Source: Aurantiacibacter rhizosphaerae (GTDB taxonomy: Bacteria > Pseudomonadota > Alphaproteobacteria > Sphingomonadales > Sphingomonadaceae). From it: a stretch of 64,000 bases of DNA. The notes under the pieces are model-generated. The model saw nothing but the letters and a program-made list of their open reading frames with translations. It searched no databases and had not been told where the DNA came from. Shown here in pieces: positions 17,981 to 27,111 of the stretch (the stretch's first letter is position 1; every line of letters starts with the position of its first letter). The DNA is taken from NCBI RefSeq assembly GCF_009807005.1, contig NZ_WUBR01000001.1:62001-126000 (forward strand). Reading direction: 5' to 3'. The position numbers and the translations under genes are program-made.

Positions 17981-19507
17981 ATGAGCGACATGATCACCAT
18001 TCGGGAAGAGGACCTGATCGAAACGATCGCCGACGCGCTGCAATATATCTCCTACTACCACCCCATGGATTACATCCAGGCGCTGGGCGAAGCGTACAAG
18101 GCCGAGCAAGGCCCCGCGGCAAAGGATGCCATCGCCCAGATCCTCACCAACAGCCGCATGTGCGCAGAGGGGCACCGCCCGATCTGCCAAGACACCGGCA
18201 TCGTGAACGTGTTCCTGAAATGGGGCCAGAACTGCCGCCTTGAATCGAGCAAGAGCATGCAGGACGTGGTCGATGAGGGTGTGCGCCGCGCTTATAACAA
18301 CACCGATAACAAGTTGCGCGCATCCATCCTGGCCGATCCGGCGTTCACCCGCCGCAACACGCGCGACAACACGCCTTGCGTGCTATCGGTGGAAATGGTG
18401 CCCGGCGACACGGTGGAAATCGACGTCGCGGCCAAGGGCGGCGGCAGCGAGAACAAGTCCAAGTTCAAGATGATGAACCCCAGCGACAATATCGTTGACT
18501 GGGTGCTGGAACAGATCCCCTCCATGGGTGCTGGCTGGTGCCCGCCGGGCATGCTGGGCATCGGTATCGGCGGCACGGCGGAACATTGCGTAAAGCTGGC
18601 CAAGCAATCGCTGATGGACCCGATTGACATGGCGCAGCTGAAACAGCGCGGCGCACAGACCGATATCGAGCAGCTGCGAATCGACATTTTCGACGCGGTG
18701 AATGCGCAGGGCGTGGGTGCGCAGGGGCTTGGCGGCCTCTCCACCGTGCTTGACGTGAAAATCTACGACTGGCCTTGCCATGCAGCGGGCAAGCCTGTTG
18801 CCATGATCCCCAACTGCGCCGCCACCCGCCATGCGCACATCACGCTGGACGGCAGCGGCCCCACCTATCTTCCTAAGCCCGATCTGGACGCCTGGCCCGA
18901 TGTGCATTGGGAACCCGATGCAGAGGCAAAGCGCGTCGATCTGGACAATCTCACGCCGGAGGAAGTGGCCAGCTGGAAGCATGGCGATCGCCTGCTGCTG
19001 AACGGTGCCATGCTGACAGGCCGCGATGCTGCGCACAAGAAGATCAAGGACATGCTGGACGCTGGCGAGGAGCTGCCCGTCAGCTTCAAGGGCCGCGCCA
19101 TCTATTACGTTGGCCCGGTGGACCCGGTGATGGGCGAAGTCGTCGGCCCCGCAGGCCCCACCACGGCCACCCGCATGGACAAGTTTACCGAGATGATGCT
19201 GGATCAGGGCCTGCTGGCCATGATCGGCAAGGCGGAGCGCGGCGCGGACGCAGTAGAGGTCATCAGCCGCTTCAAGGTCGCCTATCTGATGGCGACGGGC
19301 GGTGCTGCCTATCTGGTGGCGCGCGCCATCAAGGAATCGAAAGTCGTCGCTTTCGAGGAGCTGGGCATGGAAGCCATTTACGAGTTCACGGTGAAGGATA
19401 TGCCGGTAACCGTGGCCGTCGATGCGGAAGGCAACAACGTGCACACGCTGGCCCCGATGCACTGGCGCGAGAAGATTCGCAAAGAAAGCCTCCTGCCCAC
19501 GGGATGA
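17981..19507 (+). CDS. fumA: class I (iron-sulfur) fumarate hydratase
   Basis: The 508-residue enzyme interconverts fumarate and malate in the TCA cycle with an oxygen-sensitive [4Fe-4S] cluster, as in FumA/FumB. It has the N-terminal alpha-domain pattern (NSRMCAEGHRPICQDTG), the TRRNTRDNTPC segment, GAGWCPPGMLGIGIGGTAEH, and the C-terminal beta-domain motif YYVGPVDPVMGEVVGPAGPT. I prefer the ATG at 17981 to one at 17948 because AAAGGAG and AGGA sites precede it and the family starts near DMITIREEDLIE. It is monocistronic and divergent from the tolC operon. Confidence 0.94.
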   Translation: MSDMITIREEDLIETIADALQYISYYHPMDYIQALGEAYKAEQGPAAKDAIAQILTNSRMCAEGHRPICQDTGIVNVFLKWGQNCRLESSKSMQDVVDEGVRRAYNNTDNKLRASILADPAFTRRNTRDNTPCVLSVEMVPGDTVEIDVAAKGGGSENKSKFKMMNPSDNIVDWVLEQIPSMGAGWCPPGMLGIGIGGTAEHCVKLAKQSLMDPIDMAQLKQRGAQTDIEQLRIDIFDAVNAQGVGAQGLGGLSTVLDVKIYDWPCHAAGKPVAMIPNCAATRHAHITLDGSGPTYLPKPDLDAWPDVHWEPDAEAKRVDLDNLTPEEVASWKHGDRLLLNGAMLTGRDAAHKKIKDMLDAGEELPVSFKGRAIYYVGPVDPVMGEVVGPAGPTTATRMDKFTEMMLDQGLLAMIGKAERGADAVEVISRFKVAYLMATGGAAYLVARAIKESKVVAFEELGMEAIYEFTVKDMPVTVAVDAEGNNVHTLAPMHWREKIRKESLLPTG

Positions 19508-19606
19508 GGCTTCAACAGCATTCCTGATCGACCAAGAGCACATCGGTTTCGATGGAAACCGCTATGCGGTCTGGTTGCGTTTACCCGGCTGGAGTAACCT
19601 TGCCGG

Positions 19607-20797
19607 ATGGATTCGACTGCAAAACCTGAAAACCATACGTCGCGATTGCCATTCAAGACGGTGCTCGCCTCGGTTGTCGGCCTGTGGGCGACATACTTCA
19701 TCCTGGTGTCCACGCGTTCCGAATTGCTGGAAATGCCCAAGGCGGACGAGCTTTTGTGGCTGCGTCTCGTCTCTGTGGCTGTTGGTATCCTCATCACGCT
19801 GGGCCTGTGGGTGATCCTGCGCGCGTTTGACGGCAAGCCATTGTGGATGAAGATCGTCGCCGCGCTGGTCTTCGCCCTGCCGGCGGCCTTGCTCAGCGCG
19901 CAGGCGAACCGCGTGATCTTTGCCGATGCGCAGGCTGCGCTGGACGAGAAGGTGCTGCAGGAATTCGTGCAAACGCGCGGCATCAGGCCTGACGAGGACG
20001 ACGGCTCCGAGTTCTTCGAAGGCCTGTCCGAACTCGTCACCGTCAGCGCCCGCACGCAGCTGATCGAGATTACCTACAGCCGTTATTTCATGCTGCTGGC
20101 CTGGTGCGCCCTGTATCTGGCGCTGCTGACCGGCGAAAAGGCCCGCAATGCGGAGCGGCGAGAACAGCAGTTCCGCAATGCGGCCAAAGCGGCGGAGCTG
20201 CAATCGCTACGCTATCAGGTGAACCCACACTTCCTGTTCAACACGCTCAATTCCCTGTCTGCCCTTGTGCTGACCGGCAAGACGGACATGGCTGAACGCA
20301 TGATCCAGATGATCAGCACATTCTATCGCCGCAGCCTGGCCGACGATACGACGTCCGACGTGCCCCTGCGCGACGAGGTTCACCTCCAGAAACTCTATCT
20401 GGAGATAGAGGCCGTGCGCTTCCCACTGCGCCTGCATGCGAATTATGATGTGCCCCACGATCTGGAAAATGCGCTGATTCCGGGCATGATCCTGCAGCCG
20501 CTGATCGAAAATTCGGTGAAGCATGCCGTTGCGCCCTCTTCGGGTCAGGTCACCATCACACTGTCGGCGCGGGAAGAGTATGATCGGCTGGTCGTCACCA
20601 TCTCGGACGACGGGCAAAGCACGGCGGACCGCGATGACACGCGCCCCGGTTTCGGGATCGGCCTCACCAATGTTCGTGAACGGCTGGAAGCGCGCTTCGG
20701 CAATGAGGCGACCGTCGTATCCGGCCAGGTGCCCGGCGGCTATGCCACGCACCTGCGCATGCCGCTGCGCCGTATCAAGGAAAGGGCGGCCGCATGA
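19607..20797 (+). CDS. LytS/YehU-type membrane sensor histidine kinase
   Basis: The 396-residue sensor has about four N-terminal membrane helices (residues 20-185, for example LRLVSVAVGILITLGLWVIL), then a His_kinase domain with the phospho-acceptor His208 in RYQVNPHFLFNTLNSL, an N-box LIENSVKHAV, and a G-box GFGIGLTNVRERLEARFG. This is the LytS-type kinase architecture without a PAS or GAF sensor, so the signal is probably sensed by the membrane part. It is 40 bases upstream of a LytTR response regulator, its evident partner. Confidence 0.92.
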   Translation: MDSTAKPENHTSRLPFKTVLASVVGLWATYFILVSTRSELLEMPKADELLWLRLVSVAVGILITLGLWVILRAFDGKPLWMKIVAALVFALPAALLSAQANRVIFADAQAALDEKVLQEFVQTRGIRPDEDDGSEFFEGLSELVTVSARTQLIEITYSRYFMLLAWCALYLALLTGEKARNAERREQQFRNAAKAAELQSLRYQVNPHFLFNTLNSLSALVLTGKTDMAERMIQMISTFYRRSLADDTTSDVPLRDEVHLQKLYLEIEAVRFPLRLHANYDVPHDLENALIPGMILQPLIENSVKHAVAPSSGQVTITLSAREEYDRLVVTISDDGQSTADRDDTRPGFGIGLTNVRERLEARFGNEATVVSGQVPGGYATHLRMPLRRIKERAAA

Positions 20798-20837
20798 TCA
20801 TTCGGCAATTGCAGGGAAACAAGGAGCGTGAAACGCC

Positions 20838-21578
20838 ATGAACGATAACGATAATGGCACGCTGCGAACCCTGATCGTGGATGATGAGCCGCTGGCCATC
20901 GAACGAATGCAGGTGCTGTGCTCCGAAATCCCCCGCCTCACCGTGATCGGCACCGCCAGCGATGGCGAATCCGCTCTGCGATTGTCTGAAAAGCTCAATC
21001 CCGATCTGCTGCTGCTGGATATGACCATGCCTGGCAAGGATGGGCTGCAAGTCGCCAGCGAAGCGGGCAAGATGGCATCGCCGCCCGCCGTGATCTTCGT
21101 CACTGCGCATGAAAACTTTGCGGTCGAGGCTTTCGACCTCGAAGCCATCGATTACGTGCTGAAACCTGTCGGTACGGAGCGGCTGGAGCGCGCGATTGAT
21201 CGCGCCTTCGCTCGCAAGAACCGCAGCCCTGATGGCGGCGGGGATGAATGGCTGGGTGAATTCTGGGTGCCGCACCGGTCAGAATTGCTGCGCATCGATG
21301 CCAGCGAAGTTTTCCGCATCGATGCAGAGCGTGATTATGTTCGGCTGCATGTGGGGGAGACGAGCTATCTGCTGCTGCAGACGATTGCCGGCCTGGAGGA
21401 GAAGCTGGACCCGGAAAAGTTCATCCGCATCCACCGCTCCACCATACTGCGCCGCGATTTCATCACCGGGCTGAAACATGAAGGCCTGGGCGTGTGGTGC
21501 GCGGAACTTGCCGATGGCGAGGAAATGCGGATCGGGCGGACGTATTTGAAAAAGGTGAAGGCGATGGCGGGCCGCTGA
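20838..21578 (+). CDS. LytTR-type response regulator
   Basis: The 246-residue regulator has an N-terminal receiver (VDDEPLAIERM acid pocket, phospho-Asp61 in LLLLDMTMPGKDG, Thr/Lys switch FVTAHEN and LKPVG) and a C-terminal LytTR DNA-binding domain (RIDAERDYVRLHVGETSYLL, IHRSTILRRDFI). It should be phosphorylated by the kinase just upstream. LytTR targets are often cell-envelope or competence functions; the targets here are not visible. A GGAG site precedes the ATG. Confidence 0.93.
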   Translation: MNDNDNGTLRTLIVDDEPLAIERMQVLCSEIPRLTVIGTASDGESALRLSEKLNPDLLLLDMTMPGKDGLQVASEAGKMASPPAVIFVTAHENFAVEAFDLEAIDYVLKPVGTERLERAIDRAFARKNRSPDGGGDEWLGEFWVPHRSELLRIDASEVFRIDAERDYVRLHVGETSYLLLQTIAGLEEKLDPEKFIRIHRSTILRRDFITGLKHEGLGVWCAELADGEEMRIGRTYLKKVKAMAGR

Positions 21579-21612
21579 TACGCGGCCCTGCTCATCCTGA
21601 GTAAAAGCGCGC

Positions 21613-21945
21613 CTAGCCGCCGCGTTGCGCCTCGTTCACAAGCTGGGCGAACTGGCGATCAAGCTGGCGCTTGGCGTCGCGATAGCACTGGCGCCCTTCG
21701 CGGGTGCGCGCCCGTGTGCCGACCTCGACCTCGTTAAAACCGCACACGTCCTTTGCGGCGCGATCGATGCGGCGTTCCAGCTCTTCCACGCCCTCTTGCG
21801 TCGACAGGTCCAGATCGGCGTGGGTGATGCTGGTCTGGCGGTCTACCGTTTCCTTGGCCGAGACAGCCGGGGCAAATGCAAGGCTGGCCGATGCCAGCAC
21901 CAATGCGCCAGCGTTCAACAGATGCGTGAATGATGTGGATCTCAT
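21613..21945 (-). CDS. UrcA family protein
   Basis: The 110-residue exported protein has a signal peptide (MRSTSFTHLLNAGALVLA to about residue 30, ending PAVSA) and the UrcA pattern VSITHADLDLSTQEGVEELERRI-like region followed by AAKDVCGF and RQCYRDAKRQLDRQF, with two cysteines. The family is widespread in Sphingomonadales and its function is unknown. I chose the ATG at 21945 because a strong GGAGGAG ribosome site sits just upstream. It converges with the LytTR gene. Confidence 0.88.
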   Translation of the reverse strand: MRSTSFTHLLNAGALVLASASLAFAPAVSAKETVDRQTSITHADLDLSTQEGVEELERRIDRAAKDVCGFNEVEVGTRARTREGRQCYRDAKRQLDRQFAQLVNEAQRGG

Positions 21946-22187
21946 GACGGTTCTCCTCCTGAAGTCCCGTATATCTAGATCATTTTTTGAAGGTCGCACC
22001 GCAGCCGGTGGGACTGGAACAGCTGCGGTGCGATTACTGATGTAGTCCAGACAATTGCCCCGCGCCGCAACTGGTCGACTTGCGCCTCTCGCGTGTCGAC
22101 AGAATGCGCTGCGCGTCGACGAAGGGGGCACCACGATCCACCAACGACCGTTTGCGCAGGCCGCGCCAATCGTGCAGGGGCACGGGC

Positions 22188-22454
22188 ATGGCGCTGATCT
22201 TCACCTTTTTGTTGGGCATGGGCAATTTCGCCTGCCATCAGGCCGTGATCGTCAGTGGCCACCGCATGCTGACGCAGGTTCCCCCACGCACCTTGCGAAT
22301 TGCCCGCGCGTCCAGCCTTACGCTGGAATTCGCGCTGCTGTGCGGCGCGCTTTACGCGGCGCGGGCAGACGCCCTGCACTGGATCTGGCTGTATGGCGGA
22401 TATTTCCTCATCAATCTGGCGGCGGCATGGTCCATCGTAACGCGGCGGATATGA
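22188..22454 (+). CDS. small membrane protein, unknown function
   Basis: The predicted 88-residue product has about three hydrophobic helices: MALIFTFLLGMGNFACHQAV, SSLTLEFALLCGALYAA, and WIWLYGGYFLINLAAAWSIV. I recognise no family. The ATG at 22188 follows a GGGG-containing stretch; the frame is open further upstream but looks non-coding. It lies 36 bases upstream of the lipid-kinase-like gene on the same strand and may be co-transcribed. Confidence 0.65.
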   Translation: MALIFTFLLGMGNFACHQAVIVSGHRMLTQVPPRTLRIARASSLTLEFALLCGALYAARADALHWIWLYGGYFLINLAAAWSIVTRRI

Positions 22455-22490
22455 TGGGAACTGCCTGCCTGTCCCGTTGATTTCAACATC

Positions 22491-23372
22491 ATGGCGCAAG
22501 CAAGAGCCCTATGGCTGGTACACAATGACGCAAGCGGATCGAACGATCGTGAGGCGTTGGAGCGGATGAGCGAAAGCTGCGCCGATTGCGGCCTGCGCGT
22601 TGCGTTCAGTACCAGTTTCCCCACCGATGACCTGCCCACGCCCGATATGCTGGACGCAGCGGGCCTCGATCTGGTCGCAATCTTTGCCGGGGATGGCACG
22701 GTGAATGCCGCCCTTGGCGCATTGAGCGGCTGGAATGGCGAAGTGCTGGTATTGCCCGGCGGCACGATGAACCTTCTCTACCATCGCCTGTTTGGCGACA
22801 TGGAATTGGAGGAGGTGCTGGCTCAGGCTGGCGGCGGCACGCTTTCCGCGCGCCGCCCCGCAGTGATCAGCAGCCCGCTTGGCATCGCCTATGCCGGATT
22901 GCTGGCTGGCCCCGGCACAAGCTGGAACGACGTGCGAGAGGCCATGCGCAACACCGATGTGCTGGCCATGGCAACGGAAACGCGGGAGGCATTTGCCCGC
23001 ACCTTGCAGGATGAACCGCTACGCTGTGCGGACCCGGACCTTGGCCGCGCGGAAGGCTATCCCCTGCTGCTGCTGGAACCGCGGGAAGGCGCGATCGACA
23101 TCTACGCATACCATGCGGAGACCACGGCCGAGTTCATCGACCAGCTGATGGCACTGGCAAAGCATGATTTCCGCGAAGGACCGCATGAGAAACTTGGCGA
23201 CGAGCAGGCGGTGACGCTGTCCGGCGTGAAAGACGGCGATTTTGGCGTCTTGCTGGATGGGGAACCATCCAAAGCCAAGGGAGCGATGCGGTTCGAACTT
23301 TCGACATGCGAAGTGGACCTGCTGGCCATGCCCGCTGCAAATTCATCCCATACCCAGAGAACCGATGCCTGA
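22491..23372 (+). CDS. diacylglycerol kinase-like catalytic domain protein
   Basis: The 293-residue protein has the DAGK catalytic core: an N-terminal strand with NDASGSND, FAGDGTVNAAL (GDGTxN phosphate-binding motif near residue 68), and LPGGTMNLLYHRLFG. Family members phosphorylate diacylglycerol, sphingosine-type bases or related lipids. In sphingolipid-making Sphingomonadales a sphingoid substrate is possible, but nothing here proves it. The C-terminal half is less conserved. Its end overlaps the phosphoesterase start by eight bases. Confidence 0.88.
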   Translation: MAQARALWLVHNDASGSNDREALERMSESCADCGLRVAFSTSFPTDDLPTPDMLDAAGLDLVAIFAGDGTVNAALGALSGWNGEVLVLPGGTMNLLYHRLFGDMELEEVLAQAGGGTLSARRPAVISSPLGIAYAGLLAGPGTSWNDVREAMRNTDVLAMATETREAFARTLQDEPLRCADPDLGRAEGYPLLLLEPREGAIDIYAYHAETTAEFIDQLMALAKHDFREGPHEKLGDEQAVTLSGVKDGDFGVLLDGEPSKAKGAMRFELSTCEVDLLAMPAANSSHTQRTDA

Positions 23373-24222
23373 CACGAAACTGCTTTTCCACCTTTCCGAC
23401 ATTCACTTCGGCCTGGAGGACAACCGCGCGCTGGACTGGGTGAAGCAGGAAATTGCAGAGCGCAGGCCGGATGCAGTCGCAGTCACCGGCGATCTGACCA
23501 TGCGCGCCCGCCACCGGGAATTCGACGCGGCGACCGCCTGGATCAAATCGCTGGAAGCGCCGGTAACGGTGGAAGTGGGCAATCACGATCTGCCCTATTT
23601 CAACCCGATTGAGCGGTTCTTCGATCCCTACAAACGCATCCGCGCCATTTCCGACAAGGTGGAGCGCGAAATCGATTTGCCCGGCATCGCCATCGTACCG
23701 TTGAAAACGGTGCGGCGCTGGCAGCCGCGTCTGAATTGGTCAAAGGGCTGGGTCACCGACGCCGCGCTTGAGCGGTGCCTTACAACGCTGGATGCCATGC
23801 CCAAGGGCCAGCAGGCGCTGGTGACGGTGCATCACCCCTTGCGCGAAGTGGGCACGCAGGGAACTGCGTTAACGAAGCATGGGCTGAAGGCGCTTGGCGA
23901 ACTGGCGCAGCGTCCTGTGCTGGCCGTACTGTCCGGCCATGTGCACGATGCGTTCGATATCATGGAAGAAACGGTGCACGGCAAGGTGCGGATGATCGGC
24001 GCGGGCACATTGTCGCAGCGCGTTCGATCCACCCCGCCCAGCTTCAATGAATTGCACTGGGACGGCACCGATTTGCACGTAAAGGTCCGTAATCTCGAGG
24101 ATATTACCACATCGGACATGATGATAAGGGATGTTCCTGAAGACGCCTTGCCTCCGCGTGACCCGAAAGAGCCCGTTGCGCCCGTGGGCAGAGTGCCACG
24201 AACAGACCCGCCGGTGCATTGA
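23365..24222 (+). CDS. metallophosphoesterase
   Basis: The 285-residue calcineurin-like phosphoesterase shows the full metal-ligand series: HLSDIHFG at residue 9, VTGDLTMRAR, VGNHDLPYF, VHHPLREVG and SGHVHDAFD. It hydrolyses a phosphate ester, but the substrate cannot be told. The start overlaps the lipid-kinase-like gene, so the two are probably made together and may act on the same lipid or nucleotide pathway (inference). The C-terminus is Pro-rich and charged. Confidence 0.88.
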   Translation: MPDTKLLFHLSDIHFGLEDNRALDWVKQEIAERRPDAVAVTGDLTMRARHREFDAATAWIKSLEAPVTVEVGNHDLPYFNPIERFFDPYKRIRAISDKVEREIDLPGIAIVPLKTVRRWQPRLNWSKGWVTDAALERCLTTLDAMPKGQQALVTVHHPLREVGTQGTALTKHGLKALGELAQRPVLAVLSGHVHDAFDIMEETVHGKVRMIGAGTLSQRVRSTPPSFNELHWDGTDLHVKVRNLEDITTSDMMIRDVPEDALPPRDPKEPVAPVGRVPRTDPPVH

Positions 24223-24379
24223 TTATGCCCGTGCTTTTGCGTGAAATTCGGTGTTTTCATGAGTGTAAGCACGTATAATTTCGCGATTATTACGTTAAAA
24301 TTACCATTCTATCGCCTAATCAAGCCATTTGGTCGCATCACCAGGATCGAAAGATCCATTTTCAGGGTAGATGGGCGGA

Positions 24380-24757
24380 ATGGTTACCAAAATCCTCATC
24401 GTGGAGGACGACCTGTTGAACCGCATGTTCTACGAGGCCGTCTTCAACCAGCGCGGTTACGAGCTTTTGCTTGTGGACGATGGTGCGCGCGTGCTGGATG
24501 CGGTGGAAAGCTTCAGGCCTGACCTGATCACCATGGATATCCACTTGCCCAACATTTCGGGCCGCAAGCTGATCCGTTCGATCAAGCGCAACCCCGAAAC
24601 CGCACATATCCCGATCCTGGCCATCACGGCATATGCCGGCAAGCGTGACGAGGAAGGCATTCGCCGCGCGGGCGCCAGCGGATATCTGGCAAAGCCCTTG
24701 TCGATTGATCAGCTGCTTGGCGAAGTGGACGCTTTGCTGAGCGAGCCTGTCCATTAG
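24380..24757 (+). CDS. divK: single-domain response regulator, DivK-like
   Basis: The 125-residue stand-alone receiver starts KILIVEDDLLNRMFYEAVFN and has phospho-Asp53 in DLITMDIHLPNISG and the Thr/Lys switch ITAYAGKRDEEG and AKPLSI. With the ATG at 24380 the numbering matches Caulobacter DivK (Asp53), including the PELSG-like loop and GDEERIR-like helix. An ATG at 24371 is also possible. DivK relays cell-fate signals between PleC/DivJ kinases and the CtrA pathway. Those partners are not in this window, and pleD does not follow. The AT-rich 24223-24370 gap upstream is its likely promoter. Confidence 0.75.
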   Translation: MVTKILIVEDDLLNRMFYEAVFNQRGYELLLVDDGARVLDAVESFRPDLITMDIHLPNISGRKLIRSIKRNPETAHIPILAITAYAGKRDEEGIRRAGASGYLAKPLSIDQLLGEVDALLSEPVH

Positions 24758-24851
24758 GGCCGCAAGCACGCATTAGGGCGCAGGCTCCGCCGGGGACCTT
24801 ACCGACTCGAAACCTATCCCGCTGCCATCACCAATCAAAACCGCATGCAAA

Positions 24852-24880
24852 AAGGGCGACCCCTCGTGGGAGCCGCCCTT
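24852..24880 (-). terminator. intrinsic terminator after rpsI
   Basis: The stem AAGGGCG / CGCCCTT has inner CCC/GGG pairing and is followed on the minus strand by a run of five T. It lies 54 bases after the rpsI stop, between rpsI and the convergent divK-like gene, and should end the rplM-rpsI transcript. Confidence 0.8.
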
Positions 24881-24933
24881 CGCATTTTCCTCCGTCGAGG
24901 AAACTCTTGAGAAGCGCCGTAGCGCCTTGATAA

Positions 24934-25467
24934 TTAGCGCTTGCTGAACTGGAAGCTGCGACGTGCCTTGGCGCGGCCGTACTTCTTACGCTCAACAACG
25001 CGGCTGTCGCGGGTGAGGAAGCCAGCGGCCTTCACCGTTGCGCGCAGCGCGGGTTCGTAACGGGTCAAAGCCTGGCTGATGCCGTGCTTTACCGCACCGG
25101 CCTGGCCGGAAAGACCGCCGCCGGAAACCGTGGCAACCACGTCATACTGGCCTTCACGGTCAGAGATCGTGAACGGCTGGTTGATCACCAGGCGCAGCGT
25201 CGGACGGGCGAAGTAAACTTCCTGGTCCTTGCCGTTGACGGTAACCTTGCCGGTGCCGGGCTTCAGCCAAACGCGAGCGGTGGCATCCTTGCGGCGACCG
25301 GTGGCGTAGGCACGGCCCTGCGCGTCGATTTCCTGTTCGCGCAGCGGCATGGTGGGTGCAGCAGGAGCCGCAGTTTCACCATCGGCAGCATCTGCTGCGG
25401 GCGCATCGCCAACCACGTCCTTCAGGTCGGCAAGATCGGTTGCGGTGTTGTTTTCTTCGGTAGCCAT
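24934..25467 (-). CDS. rpsI: 30S ribosomal protein S9 with N-terminal extension
   Basis: The C-terminal 130 residues are ordinary S9 ([20 protein letters not shown], then the RRSFQFSKR tail that reaches the P-site tRNA). The first 50 or so residues form an acidic, Ala-rich extension ([20 protein letters not shown]) not found in E. coli S9 and apparently disordered. It is co-transcribed with rplM; the rplM stop and the rpsI ATG overlap (TAATG type). Confidence 0.97.
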   Translation of the reverse strand: MATEENNTATDLADLKDVVGDAPAADAADGETAAPAAPTMPLREQEIDAQGRAYATGRRKDATARVWLKPGTGKVTVNGKDQEVYFARPTLRLVINQPFTISDREGQYDVVATVSGGGLSGQAGAVKHGISQALTRYEPALRATVKAAGFLTRDSRVVERKKYGRAKARRSFQFSKR

Positions 25468-25946
25468 TATGCGGACACCTTGTTCTTGCGGTTCATCGAG
25501 GCAACGTCGAGCACTTCAGGCTTCTGGCCATCATGCGGGTGCTCGGTGCCATTATAAAGGTGCAGCGCCTTCATCTGCGCGCGGCCAAGCGGACCCGTGG
25601 GGATCATGCGCTCAACAGCCTTTTCCAGCACGCGCTCGGGGAAGCGACCGTCGAGAATCTTCTCGGCAGTGGTTTCCTTCAGGCCACCGGGATAGCCGGT
25701 GTGCTTGTAGTAAATCTTCTTGGCAGCCTTGTTGCTGGTGAACTTCACCTTGTCGGCATTGATCACGATGACATGATCACCGCAATCGACGTGCGGGGTG
25801 AAGCTCGGCTTGTGCTTGCCGCGCAGGATGTTGGCGATGATCGAAGCAAGGCGACCGACGACGAGCCCTTCGGCGTCGACGATGTGCCACTTCTTTTCGA
25901 CCTCGGCCGGCTTGATCGACCGGGTGGTCTTGCTCAGAGCCTTCAT
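25467..25946 (-). CDS. rplM: 50S ribosomal protein L13
   Basis: The 159-residue L13 begins with the family segment [20 protein letters not shown] and continues [20 protein letters not shown] and [14 protein letters not shown]. It is an early assembly protein of the large subunit. It begins a two-gene operon with rpsI, the usual arrangement. The 205-bp gap upstream (25947-26151) holds its promoter region; I see nothing else there. Confidence 0.98.
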   Translation of the reverse strand: MKALSKTTRSIKPAEVEKKWHIVDAEGLVVGRLASIIANILRGKHKPSFTPHVDCGDHVIVINADKVKFTSNKAAKKIYYKHTGYPGGLKETTAEKILDGRFPERVLEKAVERMIPTGPLGRAQMKALHLYNGTEHPHDGQKPEVLDVASMNRKNKVSA

Positions 25947-26151
25947 GGCTTAATTCCTCAAAAATCAGTGCGAATGGATCGCCACTGTCCGAATCGCAGG
26001 TTTGCTACCCGCTCTCGAACCAGCGAAGGCGCGGCATTTGTCGCTTTAGGCTCCGCAAGTCAAGCAAATCCGGGCCTTTCGGGAGAGGTAAAATAATACC
26101 GTGGGTCGTTTCGCAAGCACCAATGGCCGGATGTGGGAAGATGCCGCAGCA

Positions 26152-26802
26152 TCACCCCTCGCCCTTGCTGCGCACAAACTTGAGCCAAGGATTGAGATCG
26201 GCCTCTGCAATCTTCGTCATCCGGTTGCTGTCGTGATGATCGAACGGCTCACTCTGGCCCTGCACCGTCAGCGTCGTATTCTGGGTGTAGGTCCAAGTGC
26301 CGTCTTCGTGAAACTCTATCTCCAGGCGGTAGCTGTCTGTGCGGAAGGCCTGTTCCAGAAAGGCCGTGGAGCAGATGCCGTTCTGCGTTTCGCCGCGCTT
26401 TGCCTCCACCACGATCCGGCGCGCATCCGCACCGGCATGGCCTGTGGCCAGCGCCACCTGCCCGCGCGGGATGGCCAGCGTCTGCATCACAAGCCCGGTT
26501 GCCGGTTCCCATAGCCAGTAGCCGATCTGATCATGGAAGGTGATCTGTTCTTCCGGCGTGTTCACATGGATGTGATAGCGCAGGCCATAGAGCAATTGCG
26601 GCCCGTTGGACTGCGGGTCGATTGGCTGGAACTCGGCCCGCTCGATCAGTGGCTTGCTTTCCGGGCCGGCAGCTTTTGGTGCGGTGTCGCTGCCGGTTGT
26701 GCCCTCCCAGATACCGGCCAGCCGCCGCAGCGGGCCCATATTGGCAAGCGCATCGGGATCGATCGGATCCTGTTCGGTGAAGATATCGTTGCGCTTGTCC
26801 AT
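26152..26802 (-). CDS. nitrobindin-like heme-binding beta-barrel protein
   Basis: The 216-residue protein has the FABP-like barrel pattern of the nitrobindin/THAP4 family: GPLRRLAGIWEGTTGSDTAP near residue 22, LLYGLRYHIHVNTPEEQ, DQIGYWLWEPATGLVMQTLA, PRGQVALATG. Members bind heme and may act on nitric oxide or peroxynitrite. I chose the ATG at 26802, which follows an AGGGG site. It is divergent from the YdeP-type molybdoenzyme, separated by a 309-bp gap. Confidence 0.82.
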   Translation of the reverse strand: MDKRNDIFTEQDPIDPDALANMGPLRRLAGIWEGTTGSDTAPKAAGPESKPLIERAEFQPIDPQSNGPQLLYGLRYHIHVNTPEEQITFHDQIGYWLWEPATGLVMQTLAIPRGQVALATGHAGADARRIVVEAKRGETQNGICSTAFLEQAFRTDSYRLEIEFHEDGTWTYTQNTTLTVQGQSEPFDHHDSNRMTKIAEADLNPWLKFVRSKGEG

Positions 26803-27111
26803 GCCCTTGTGGCCCCTTCTGTTTGTGCAAATTGCCCTGACAATCCGCGTGCACACGGCAGATATAATCTTCGCTGCGATTGCCAATAGGGTGACGAAAT
26901 TTTCCGCTCTACGCCCATTCCCATCTCCCCGTGCGCCGGACTTTTTTGCCCATTGAATAACCAGGTGTTGCCAATCTGGATGGTCGCGGTCAGGCTTTGC
27001 AATTGCCGGGCAACACAGTCGATTCCCGTTCGCCGGGATCACTTGCGAGAACGATCCGTTTCTCCTCCTGTAGTGCCTTGGCGGGCACGAAGCACGAGAC
27101 TGGAATTCACG
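26803..27111. other. divergent intergenic region, 309 bp, no gene
   Basis: The gap between the nitrobindin-like gene and the YdeP-type gene must hold both promoters. The reading frame upstream of the YdeP ATG is open but shows no family homology. There is one short hairpin (TCCCG/CGGGA near 27024-27038). I see no clear operator or small gene. Confidence 0.6.
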
